Part shown: positions 36,925 to 43,249 of the stretch, in pieces
Position numbering within the stretch: position 1 is the first letter of the stretch
Layout: every line of letters starts with the position of its first letter
IMG/VR virus record: IMGVR_UViG_3300042922_000225
Location: 1 to 59,393 of that record
Direction: 5' to 3' (one strand)
DNA length: 59,393 nucleotides
From: a virus
Made by a program: the position numbers and the translations under genes
Notes under the pieces: model-generated
What the model was told of the DNA's origin: nothing
Database searches by the model: none
Seen by the model: only the letters and a program-made list of their open reading frames with translations

Positions 36925-37380
36925 GTGATCGAATCTATCTTCTTTAACCCCTGGATCTGGATCGGGACCACCCTATGCACGATCCTGGTGGCGGTACTGA
37001 TTTTCGCAGTAGTGAGGGCTATTAGGGGCTCTGACGGGTATCTGGAGGACTGGCCCTGGATTACGGCTATCATCTCGGGCATCCTCGCCCTAGTTTTGGT
37101 GCCGACCCACTTCGGGTTTGTGCTCCCGCCCTACGACGCTTCGTTCTATCAGACCTACCGAATTACCGGGGAAGTGACGAGCATCGAGGCAGCGTTTAAC
37201 GGCGAGGAGGGGACCATGAGTCAGGTATTTGTCGCGGAGGTCGAGGGTGTAGACCTATTCATCCGTTCCGACGATCAGCGGTTCCGCACCGTCGATACGG
37301 GCGATGACGTGAACCTCGTTTGCACAAAGCAGTTCCGGTACTTCCAGCAGCCTTGGTACGATTGCAGCTTCGGAGGCTGA
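36925..37380 (+). CDS. Moron 1: membrane protein with external domain, 151 aa
   Basis: GTG at 36925 with GAGGAGG upstream. Two transmembrane helices (WIWIGTTLCTILVAVLIFAVV and WITAIISGILALVLVPTHF) precede a soluble beta-rich domain (YRITGEVTSIEAAFNGEEGTMSQVF, DDVNLVCTKQFRYFQQPWYDCSF) with two Cys. It has its own promoter and terminators on both sides, the layout of a moron expressed apart from late genes. Superinfection exclusion or host modification is a plausible role. Confidence 0.7.
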   Translation: MIESIFFNPWIWIGTTLCTILVAVLIFAVVRAIRGSDGYLEDWPWITAIISGILALVLVPTHFGFVLPPYDASFYQTYRITGEVTSIEAAFNGEEGTMSQVFVAEVEGVDLFIRSDDQRFRTVDTGDDVNLVCTKQFRYFQQPWYDCSFGG

Positions 37381-37394
37381 TCGTACCCCGCAAG

Positions 37395-37424
37395 CCCCTT
37401 GTTCTTCGGAGCAGGGGGTTTTTG
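37395..37424 (+). terminator. Terminator with cUUCGg loop
   Basis: CCCCTTGTTC (37395-37404) pairs with GAGCAGGGGG (37409-37418) around TTCG, followed by TTTTTG. It ends the moron transcript. Confidence 0.85.
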
Positions 37425-37433
37425 CGTGCCGCC

Positions 37434-37446
37434 TGATAAACTGGAT
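37434..37446 (+). promoter_or_regulatory. Late promoter motif copy ahead of connectors
   Basis: TGATAAACTGGATTATAG, 22 nt before the adaptor gene (37469), directly after the moron terminator. Confidence 0.65.
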
Positions 37447-37468
37447 TATAGACGTTTGGAGAGAGTTT

Positions 37469-37936
37469 ATGCCCGTTTCCTACCCGCAGGGTCACCCCGG
37501 AGTTTACCCGGTGGACGGCACCACCGATGTTGGCGCATTCCGCATCCTGTATGGGGACGTTAACTCCACCCCTTACGAGCCTGTGGAGCCGGGCTACCAG
37601 TCGTACGACGAGCTTTCGGACGCAGAGATCGAAGCGTTCCTGGCTCAAGGCGGCGGCTCGGTAACGCGCTCAATTGCGTACCTGTACCTCTCTCTTGCGG
37701 GCGATGCGGCCAAGCAGTCCATGTCAATCCAGGACCATGATCTCCGGGTAGACCTCTCCAAGCGCGCCGCGGATCTCCGGGCTCTGGCTGAGTTTTGGTT
37801 TGGGCGCGAGGACGCTGACGGTGCCGTAGAGGACGCTTTCCAGATCGTACCTACCGGTACAGGACACGGAGACTTCATTCCCGAGGCCGCAAGCCCTGTG
37901 TGGGGCCGCGCATACACGTGGGCACGGTGGCGTTAA
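37469..37936 (+). CDS. Head-tail adaptor
   Basis: 155 aa, first of five connector genes. The helical core (SDAEIEAFLAQGGGSVTRSIAYLYLSLAGDAAKQ) and C-terminal charged tail fit gp6-like adaptors that bind the portal. GGAGAG precedes the ATG. Confidence 0.7.
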   Translation: MPVSYPQGHPGVYPVDGTTDVGAFRILYGDVNSTPYEPVEPGYQSYDELSDAEIEAFLAQGGGSVTRSIAYLYLSLAGDAAKQSMSIQDHDLRVDLSKRAADLRALAEFWFGREDADGAVEDAFQIVPTGTGHGDFIPEAASPVWGRAYTWARWR

Positions 37937-38392
37937 GTGCCGCGTTTGGGCGGCGGTAACTGGGCGGACGCTATTGCCGAGGTTTCGGAGCGTCCCGAGT
38001 TCCAGCGCGCCTCTATCCGCATTGCACAGCCCGCAGACCCGGTAGACCCCGACGAGGACTACTACAACCCCGAGACGGGTGAGTTCGAGTACCCCGAGGA
38101 CGTTGACCTGTACACGGGCCGTGCTCGGATCATGCCTATCCGCGAGTCCTCAGACGACATGGGCGGCATTAACCGGACTACGGTCATTGGTATTCGCGTG
38201 CAGATTCCCCGTGCTGAGGCTAACTTCCGTATCCGGCGGGGCATTCGCATCTTCGTTGATGCCTCCCCCGATAACCCGAGCCTTGTAGGCCGCATTTTCA
38301 CGGTGGCCGATGATTACCAGGGCTCTAGTGCCGCGTCCCGGACAATCATGGCGTATGCGGACGTGGACGATGAGGTGTCAAGTGGCGAATAA
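37937..38392 (+). CDS. Head-tail stopper
   Basis: 151 aa from GTG 37937, immediately after the adaptor stop. A beta-rich body (FQRASIRIAQPADP, RTTVIGIRVQIPRAEANFRIRRGIRIFVD, FTVADDYQGSSAASR) is typical of stopper (SPP1 gp16-like) proteins. Confidence 0.65.
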   Translation: MPRLGGGNWADAIAEVSERPEFQRASIRIAQPADPVDPDEDYYNPETGEFEYPEDVDLYTGRARIMPIRESSDDMGGINRTTVIGIRVQIPRAEANFRIRRGIRIFVDASPDNPSLVGRIFTVADDYQGSSAASRTIMAYADVDDEVSSGE

Positions 38393-38768
38393 CGGCAACT
38401 TCGGGGAGGCAGTCCTTGCGTTCTTCCGCGAGAAAGTGGACAACCTGGAAAACGGGACGCGGGATGCGGCGATCAACGCGGGAGAAGAAATCGCAAACCT
38501 CACCCGCCACCACATCGAGACCCGAGGAATCTCAAAGCCGGGACGTATAGAAACCGGGCGGATGTTGGATTCGGTGGATAGCCGGGTCACCGAGAACACC
38601 GCGGACCACGTTCAGGTTAAGGCGGGATTCCACGATGCGCCTTCGTATACGGTCTTCCAGGAGCTAGGTACCCGGTCGATTGAGCCGATGTGGGCACTCA
38701 CCGATGCCGCAGAAGAAGTCCTCCCCAAACTCAAGCGCGATATTGACGGGGTGATCCGCCGAGCATGA
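38382..38768 (+). CDS. HK97 gp10-like tail completion protein
   Basis: 128 aa from GTG 38382, overlapping the upstream gene by 11 nt. The order AAINAGEEIANLTRHHIETRG, RMLDSVDSRVTEN, VKAGFHDAPSYTVFQELGTRSIEPMWALTDA matches the HK97-gp10 family, in which YxxFxExGTxxMxAxPF-like text is conserved. Confidence 0.8.
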   Translation: MANNGNFGEAVLAFFREKVDNLENGTRDAAINAGEEIANLTRHHIETRGISKPGRIETGRMLDSVDSRVTENTADHVQVKAGFHDAPSYTVFQELGTRSIEPMWALTDAAEEVLPKLKRDIDGVIRRA

Positions 38769-39193
38769 CAAGCGAAGAATCGGTCCAAGAGGCCATTATC
38801 GAGGACCTGAAAGCTGCCCTTGTCGAAGAGGTTTACGAGTCCCGCTACGTGGAGGCCCAGCACCTTAAGAAGACTAGCCGGGGAGACCTCATCCCGTTCT
38901 ACATTGTGGACTTCGGGGACCTCGGTCAAAACGGCGCGCGGAGCTTTGTAGGGCCTCGCGGAGATGACTATGAAATCCCGATTTACACGCAGGCGGTTGC
39001 GGGTAACCCCCGCCGGGCGCGCCTTCTCGCCAACAAGCTGAACGACATTTTGCTGGGGAACGGCTACGACTGGTCAGGCCAAGTCCGTAAGCGCATGGGG
39101 GGCGGCGGTTCTTTGCCGGTGAACGTCTCAAGCGATGCCACCGAAGGATACGCTACTCCCCGAACGTTCGCTGTGACAATCCAGTTCAACTGA
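38765..39193 (+). CDS. Tail terminator
   Basis: 142 aa overlapping the upstream stop (ATGA). Alpha/beta pattern with EESVQEAIIEDLKAALVEEVYESRYVEAQ, then IVDFGDLGQNGARSFVGPRGDDYEIPIYTQAVAGN. Size and order match lambda gpU-like terminators that cap the tail tube. Confidence 0.65.
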   Translation: MTSEESVQEAIIEDLKAALVEEVYESRYVEAQHLKKTSRGDLIPFYIVDFGDLGQNGARSFVGPRGDDYEIPIYTQAVAGNPRRARLLANKLNDILLGNGYDWSGQVRKRMGGGGSLPVNVSSDATEGYATPRTFAVTIQFN

Positions 39194-39204
39194 TAGAATG
39201 GAAT
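39191..39204 (+). promoter_or_regulatory. Late promoter motif copy
   Basis: TGATAGAATGGAATAG, ending 4 bases before the ATG at 39209; the stop codon of the terminator gene is inside it. Confidence 0.55.
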
Positions 39205-39208
39205 AGAT

Positions 39209-39415
39209 ATGGAACTCGTGGAAGTGCTTAACAAGGAAACCGGTGAGCGCGGCGTTATTCGTCGTGACTGGTTCGAGAACCCCGCGATCAACGCAGGCAT
39301 TCTTGAAGAGGTTGAGTCCGACCAGAAGCCCTATGTCCGTGAGCTTTTCCGTAGCCGCATGGAGCCGACGCACACGCCCGGTCCCGAGATTGAGGAAGAC
39401 CCCGCGGGGGACTAA
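39209..39415 (+). CDS. Small late protein, 68 aa
   Basis: MELVEVLNKETGERGVIRRDW, ending PGPEIEEDPAGD. Acidic. Similar small genes between the tail terminator and tail tube occur in actinophages. It starts very close after a late motif, so the mRNA would be nearly leaderless. Function unknown. Confidence 0.6.
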   Translation: MELVEVLNKETGERGVIRRDWFENPAINAGILEEVESDQKPYVRELFRSRMEPTHTPGPEIEEDPAGD

Positions 39416-39418
39416 ACC

Positions 39419-40138
39419 CTAATCCCGCTTGAACATGGGTGGTCGGCTAATAACGTCGGCCACCTTTCTCATTCTCTCGGCGTCGTCTCGACACATTCCC
39501 GCCGCCGTGTTGCAACCGCTGCAAAGATAAGCCACAACGCACTTCCCGCAGGAACGGCCTGCTTGCGGACAACATGAGTGATCGTGGTGGATGTGAAGGT
39601 CCTTGCCCTCCCCGTCAAACCCGCAAGCCTCGCATGTTCCGTTACGCATCAGGTAAGCCAACTCATCCCAGGTCAAGCCAAACCGCTGGGCGCGACCCGA
39701 GTGCTTATTACACATTCCGTTCTGCCCCGTCCGTTCGCACCTAAAAACGCGGCAGGGGTATGTCCTGTCCTCCGTCCAGGGTGCCGCCCCGGAATCCCGC
39801 ACCGATTTGTAATGACGCTCGCAGTAGCCCCGCACGTCTACAGCCCGGTTGCACCCGTCGAACTTACAATGTGTCCCCGATCCCGGGCCATAGGTTTCCC
39901 CCGTCCTGAGCCACTTCATGTAGTGAGACTTGCACCACCCCCGGGTGCGCGCGTAGGCTTGACAACCCTCGTGGCCGCACAGCGGGCGTGGGCCGTTCAC
40001 CCCTCGGGATTGAATGGGTCTAAGGGTCCCGCCCTTTCGATACTGGATCTGATGTGATTGGCACAGACCAGTGTCCCGGAAGTTCAACCGGTTCCAGCAT
40101 CCATCGAAGGCACATGGGGTTGTATCGTTTTTAATCAT
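39419..40138 (-). CDS. Endonuclease VII-like homing nuclease, antisense
   Basis: 239 aa on the strand opposite to its late neighbours. Four fingers of the type Cx3-4Cx...GxCxxHY (for example CAFDGCWNRLNFRDTGLCQSH and CKFDGCNRAVDVRGYCERHY) precede the nuclease core typical of recombination endonuclease VII (CEACGFDGE, LHIHHDHSC, CGKCVVAYLCSGCN). It lies between two late motif copies and three bases after the 68-aa gene. Its finger type is shared with 34279-34797. Confidence 0.85.
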   Translation of the reverse strand: MIKNDTTPCAFDGCWNRLNFRDTGLCQSHQIQYRKGGTLRPIQSRGVNGPRPLCGHEGCQAYARTRGWCKSHYMKWLRTGETYGPGSGTHCKFDGCNRAVDVRGYCERHYKSVRDSGAAPWTEDRTYPCRVFRCERTGQNGMCNKHSGRAQRFGLTWDELAYLMRNGTCEACGFDGEGKDLHIHHDHSCCPQAGRSCGKCVVAYLCSGCNTAAGMCRDDAERMRKVADVISRPPMFKRD

Positions 40139-40182
40139 CGCTCAATCGTACCACACTTATCTCAGGCCATTCTACCGTCGAA

Positions 40183-40197
40183 TGATAGACTAGAGTA
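40183..40197 (+). promoter_or_regulatory. Late promoter motif copy
   Basis: TGATAGACTAGAGTAG, between the antisense endonuclease and the first tail tube gene. Confidence 0.55.
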
Positions 40198-40222
40198 GAG
40201 AACTTCTTTGAAAGGACAACCT

Positions 40223-40789
40223 GTGTCGCTTGCTAGACTAGAACGGGATCAGGTCTACCGCTTCCTGTTGGCCTCCCCCCTCGCCTTCGCGGATTGGACG
40301 CAGCCGACCGTTGCGGAACTCAACGCTAACCCCACGAACGACCCGAACGGGCTGATCTTCAACCTGACGTGTGCATTGTCGACCGACGGCACGACATTTG
40401 ATCTGGGTGAGCCCGAGCTTGACGACAGCCTTTCGTTCTGCCAGAAGGCGGGCGACACGGAGCGCATGGCGGAGAACGCTGAGATCGTCTTCGAGGTGTT
40501 CCGCTCTCGTGCCCGGTGGACCAACGCCGCTTCCACCGCAGCAGTCGATGGCTTCAACTCGGCCAACCTGGCATTCTCGCTTCTGGCATGGCGCGGTGTG
40601 GAGTACTTCGCGATCCTCTCCATTGGTAAGGACGAGGACGCGCCTTTTGAGGTTGACGACCGGATCAAAATGGCCCGCGTTGCAACTGACCACGGTGTAG
40701 ATGTTATGGGTTCGGGCGAGAACGTGCGCCTGTCCAACGACTTCGCTAACCGTTCCGACATCAACTGGAATTACCGCCTCACGGCGTAA
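40223..40789 (+). CDS. Tail tube-like protein, 188 aa
   Basis: GTG at 40223 follows AAAGGAC; an in-frame upstream codon at 40208 lacks a good site. The C terminus (DDRIKMARVATDHGVDVMGSGENVRLSNDFANRSDINWNYRLTA) and an internal beta-rich part with WRGVEYFAILSIG resemble tail tube proteins. It and the next gene may form a two-component tube or tube/terminator pair. Confidence 0.55.
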   Translation: MSLARLERDQVYRFLLASPLAFADWTQPTVAELNANPTNDPNGLIFNLTCALSTDGTTFDLGEPELDDSLSFCQKAGDTERMAENAEIVFEVFRSRARWTNAASTAAVDGFNSANLAFSLLAWRGVEYFAILSIGKDEDAPFEVDDRIKMARVATDHGVDVMGSGENVRLSNDFANRSDINWNYRLTA

Positions 40790-40800
40790 GGAGTAGAACA

Positions 40801-41616
40801 GTGCCCGTGGATTACGAACGGCTCCGGAGCAACGCGCGACAGTCCGTCGTTGACGTTCGAATCGGACCCTCCGGCGGTACCACTCTTGGTATCACGGACC
40901 TGGCTGTGCCCCTTGCCACCGAGCTTAACAACACTGGCGGAACCTCGGGTATGCAGAAGGCATCGCAGAGCATCAGTTGGAACGACTGGAGCTTCGGCCT
41001 TGAGGCTTCCGAGACCAACAACGAGCCGTCGCTTGCTGACGCGGCTTCCTACGAGGAGTTCGGTCAGTCCAACTACGGCGGCGATGTTTCGTTCTACATG
41101 CCTGCCACTTACGATGACAATAGCAACGCGCATAGCGTCATCTACGACCTGACCGACCAGCCGGGTACGATCAACGACATCTCGATCCGCATTGACGGGG
41201 ACAAGGCCGTTGGTTCGGACTTCGTGGACGGCGACTACGTTTCGGCATTCCGCGCGGAGATCGGTGGAGAGGCCAACCCCTTCACCCCGGGCGAGTCCAA
41301 GCGCCGGACGGTTTCGTACAACCAGAAGGGCGACTTCTCGCATTACACGGTTGTCGGCACCCACACCATCGTTCCGATCCCCGCCCCCACCGACCCGTGG
41401 GATGCAGGCCGGAAGGCACGCCTTCGCGCGTCGGTCCAGGGCCGCGAGTACACCAACGCTCTTGAGTTCCGCTCCTCGGACGCGACGGTTGTGGACATCT
41501 ACAAGGGCGGCTTCTATGAGGTCACCGGTACCGCGGGCGACACGGCCACGATCACCATTGAGGACGTTGAGGCCGGTACGTCGGTTGATGTCGAGGTGAC
41601 GGTTACCGCGCCGTAA
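40801..41616 (+). CDS. Major tail protein with C-terminal Ig-like domain
   Basis: 271 aa. The N-terminal 190 residues form a beta-rich tube fold (VRIGPSGGTTLGITDLAVPLATELNN, FSHYTVVGTHTIVPIP). The last 75 (RLRASVQGREYTNALEFRSSDATVVDIYKGGFYEVTGTAGDTATITI) fit a bacterial Ig-like domain (Big_2 type), common as tail decoration. Its last 16 bases are duplicated beyond moron 2 (42035-42050). AAGGAG precedes the GTG. Confidence 0.8.
   Translation: MPVDYERLRSNARQSVVDVRIGPSGGTTLGITDLAVPLATELNNTGGTSGMQKASQSISWNDWSFGLEASETNNEPSLADAASYEEFGQSNYGGDVSFYMPATYDDNSNAHSVIYDLTDQPGTINDISIRIDGDKAVGSDFVDGDYVSAFRAEIGGEANPFTPGESKRRTVSYNQKGDFSHYTVVGTHTIVPIPAPTDPWDAGRKARLRASVQGREYTNALEFRSSDATVVDIYKGGFYEVTGTAGDTATITIEDVEAGTSVDVEVTVTAP
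41601..41616 (+). repeat. 16-bp direct repeat, left copy
   Basis: GGTTACCGCGCCGTAA, the last 16 bases of the major tail gene including its stop, is repeated exactly at 42035-42050. The two copies bound the moron. Confidence 0.85.
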
Positions 41617-41620
41617 GCAA

Positions 41621-41630
41621 CCCCCCCCCC
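41621..41630. repeat. 10-base C homopolymer
   Basis: Ten C in a row directly after the major tail gene, at the left edge of the inserted moron; prone to slippage. Confidence 0.8.
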
Positions 41631-41635
41631 ACACG

Positions 41636-41665
41636 ACCCCTCTTGCTTAGGTAGGAGGGGTTTCG
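41636..41665 (+). terminator. Intrinsic terminator
   Basis: ACCCCTC (41636-41642) pairs with GAGGGGT (41655-41661), followed by TTCGTGTT. Confidence 0.65.
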
Positions 41666-41677
41666 TGTTCCCAGGAA

Positions 41678-41736
41678 CTTTTCAGGTTGAGGGTGGCGGT
41701 TTGGGGTTCGGGGATGGTAGTGTCGAGGTAGACAAC
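41678..41736 (+). promoter_or_regulatory. Moron promoter repeat, copy B
   Basis: 59 bp matching 36851-36909 at 53 positions, including GGTGGCGGTTTGGGGTT and TGGTAGTGTCGAGGTAGACAAC. It precedes the second membrane moron. Confidence 0.65.
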
Positions 41737-41762
41737 ATACTTCGACTTTGGAGCAAAGATTC

Positions 41763-42032
41763 GTGACTTATACCCGCCCCGTATACATGACCAACCCCGC
41801 GTACACTTCGGGGTGGAAGATAGTAACGCTTAGTTTACTTGCTGGCGTTCTCTCCACCGCTGGGTTTTTTGGCGTTGGGTGGGGCCTGGCGAATCTAGCT
41901 TATAACTTGTTCGGTGTGCCCCTGTCGATGATCGGGTTTATGGGTCTGGTCACGGGGTATGTCGGATGTGCGGTGGGGAGGGCGTCAGGTTGGGTGACAT
42001 ATCACTCGATCTCGCAGACGAGGCGGGCATAA
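41763..42032 (+). CDS. Moron 2: two-helix membrane protein, 89 aa
   Basis: GTG at 41763 with TTGGAG upstream; an in-frame TTG at 41748 is possible. Two transmembrane helices (IVTLSLLAGVLSTAGFFGVGWGLANL and LSMIGFMGLVTGYVGCAVG) end in a basic tail (HSISQTRRA). It stands inside the late tail genes with its own promoter and is bounded by a 16-bp direct repeat, so it was probably inserted recently. Function unknown; exclusion is possible. Confidence 0.7.
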   Translation: MTYTRPVYMTNPAYTSGWKIVTLSLLAGVLSTAGFFGVGWGLANLAYNLFGVPLSMIGFMGLVTGYVGCAVGRASGWVTYHSISQTRRA

Positions 42033-42034
42033 GC

Positions 42035-42050
42035 GGTTACCGCGCCGTAA
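42035..42050 (+). repeat. 16-bp direct repeat, right copy
   Basis: Exact copy of 41601-41616. Here it is outside any gene, just before a late motif, as expected if the moron arrived with duplication of the junction. Confidence 0.85.
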
Positions 42051-42054
42051 CTCC

Positions 42055-42069
42055 TGCTAAACTGGGATA
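42055..42069 (+). promoter_or_regulatory. Late promoter motif copy ahead of chaperones
   Basis: TGCTAAACTGGGATAG, followed by a hairpin-rich leader of about 80 nt before the tail assembly chaperone gene. Confidence 0.6.
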
Positions 42070-42153
42070 GAGCACAAATAGCGTGCAAGCCCCCGGTCTT
42101 TCGGCTTCTAGGCTGGAGGGTCGGGGGTCACGCTTTTGATTGAGAGGGAGAAC

Positions 42154-42741
42154 ATGACTGACGTTACGCCTAACCCGAAGACGCTTGACCTGGGAGCGAT
42201 TCTTGCCGGGATTTCTTACCCCAAGGACACTGTAGAGGTCTGGCTCGATGAGGCAACGGCCTACGAGATCAGCAAGGCGGATGCCGCTATCAAGCGCGCT
42301 GAGCTTATGGGGGACGCCGAACTGGTGTCTAAGCTGGAAACCGAGCGCGAAAAGCTGGTGGAGCTTGGGGCTTCCTCCCGGCTGGTTTTCCACCTGACTG
42401 GCGTTTCCCGAAAGGTCAAGGACGACATTATCACCAAGACCGATGAGAAGTTTAAGCCCGAGTATAGCTTCATGGGAACACGCGTGCCAAACCGGGAGGC
42501 GGACGACTACCACGCTAACTTGCGCTGGGCAGTCCACATTGAAAAGTTCGTGGCCGCTGACGGCTCCGAGCTTGTAGCCCCGGGGCCTGAAAGCATCGAG
42601 AAGTTCCGGGATCTAGCCCCCGCACCCGCAACCGAGGCTATCGAAAAGGCGATCACCAATCTTTCCGAGGGTGCCAAGAGCGGGTTTGAGTCCCTTGCCC
42701 AGGAGCACGCTTTTTTGTCACAGCCCTCACCCGGGGCGTAA
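42154..42741 (+). CDS. Tail assembly chaperone (gpG-like)
   Basis: 195 aa from ATG 42154 with GAGAGGGAG upstream. Acidic and helical (YEISKADAAIKRAELMGDAELVSKLETEREKLVEL), located between the tail tube and tape measure as in lambda G. A slippery site T TTT TTG at 42711-42717 lies eight codons before the stop, allowing a -1 shift into the next frame. Confidence 0.8.
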   Translation: MTDVTPNPKTLDLGAILAGISYPKDTVEVWLDEATAYEISKADAAIKRAELMGDAELVSKLETEREKLVELGASSRLVFHLTGVSRKVKDDIITKTDEKFKPEYSFMGTRVPNREADDYHANLRWAVHIEKFVAADGSELVAPGPESIEKFRDLAPAPATEAIEKAITNLSEGAKSGFESLAQEHAFLSQPSPGA

Positions 42742-43163
42742 GCAGACGATACCTGCCGACGATTAGAGCCGCCCGGGACTGGAAAAAGCGGCCCACCACG
42801 GTCATCATGCGTGACGACTGGTACGGTCACCGGGACCCGATCACGTTCTCACCCACAGGGGACAAGGACGAATGGCTCGACTGGGACCATGCGCTGATTG
42901 ATGCACTTCAGACCATCGAAGATTACTCCGACCAGTACGGGCTCCTCAAGTGGGAGTTGGATGACCCCCATGTAGAAGTCGATGCGGTGAAGAAGATTCA
43001 CCCGTTCGAAAAAGCCCGGGATGTCCAGACCAAGGGCGCGAAGAACAAGCCGTATACCCCTGAGCCCGGGGAATACTTTGTACCGGACATCTGGACCCGC
43101 GATAAGAAGGGCCTCCAAACGTATCAGGAGTGGCTTGAGAAACAGATAGCCGAAGAAGACTAA
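42717..43163 (+). CDS. Tail assembly chaperone extension (gpT-like), -1 frame
   Basis: After the -1 shift at 42711-42717, reading continues VTALTRGVSRRYLPTIRAARDW and on through MRDDWYGHRDPITF to the stop at 43163. The fusion is about 336 aa (188 + 148). An ATG at 42807 lacks a ribosome-binding site, so expression by frameshift is more likely. The gpG/gpGT pair helps the tape measure guide tube assembly. Confidence 0.75.
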   Translation, partial: VTALTRGVSRRYLPTIRAARDWKKRPTTVIMRDDWYGHRDPITFSPTGDKDEWLDWDHALIDALQTIEDYSDQYGLLKWELDDPHVEVDAVKKIHPFEKARDVQTKGAKNKPYTPEPGEYFVPDIWTRDKKGLQTYQEWLEKQIAEED

Positions 43164-43164
43164 A

Positions 43165-43205
43165 GCACAGCCCCGTTTACCCCGGTAGGCGGGGTTTTGC
43201 TGTGC
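43165..43205 (+). terminator. Intrinsic terminator / long hairpin
   Basis: GCACAGC with CCCCG pairs with CGGGG-TTTT-GCTGTGC across the region; the T-rich bulge follows the inner stem. Ends the chaperone unit. Confidence 0.7.
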
Positions 43206-43207
43206 CC

Positions 43208-43221
43208 TGATAAAATGGATA
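43208..43221 (+). promoter_or_regulatory. Late promoter motif copy ahead of tape measure
   Basis: TGATAAAATGGATAAG, 28 nt before the tape measure ATG. Confidence 0.6.
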
Positions 43222-43249
43222 AGAGGCGCTTTTATCGACGGGACATTGC

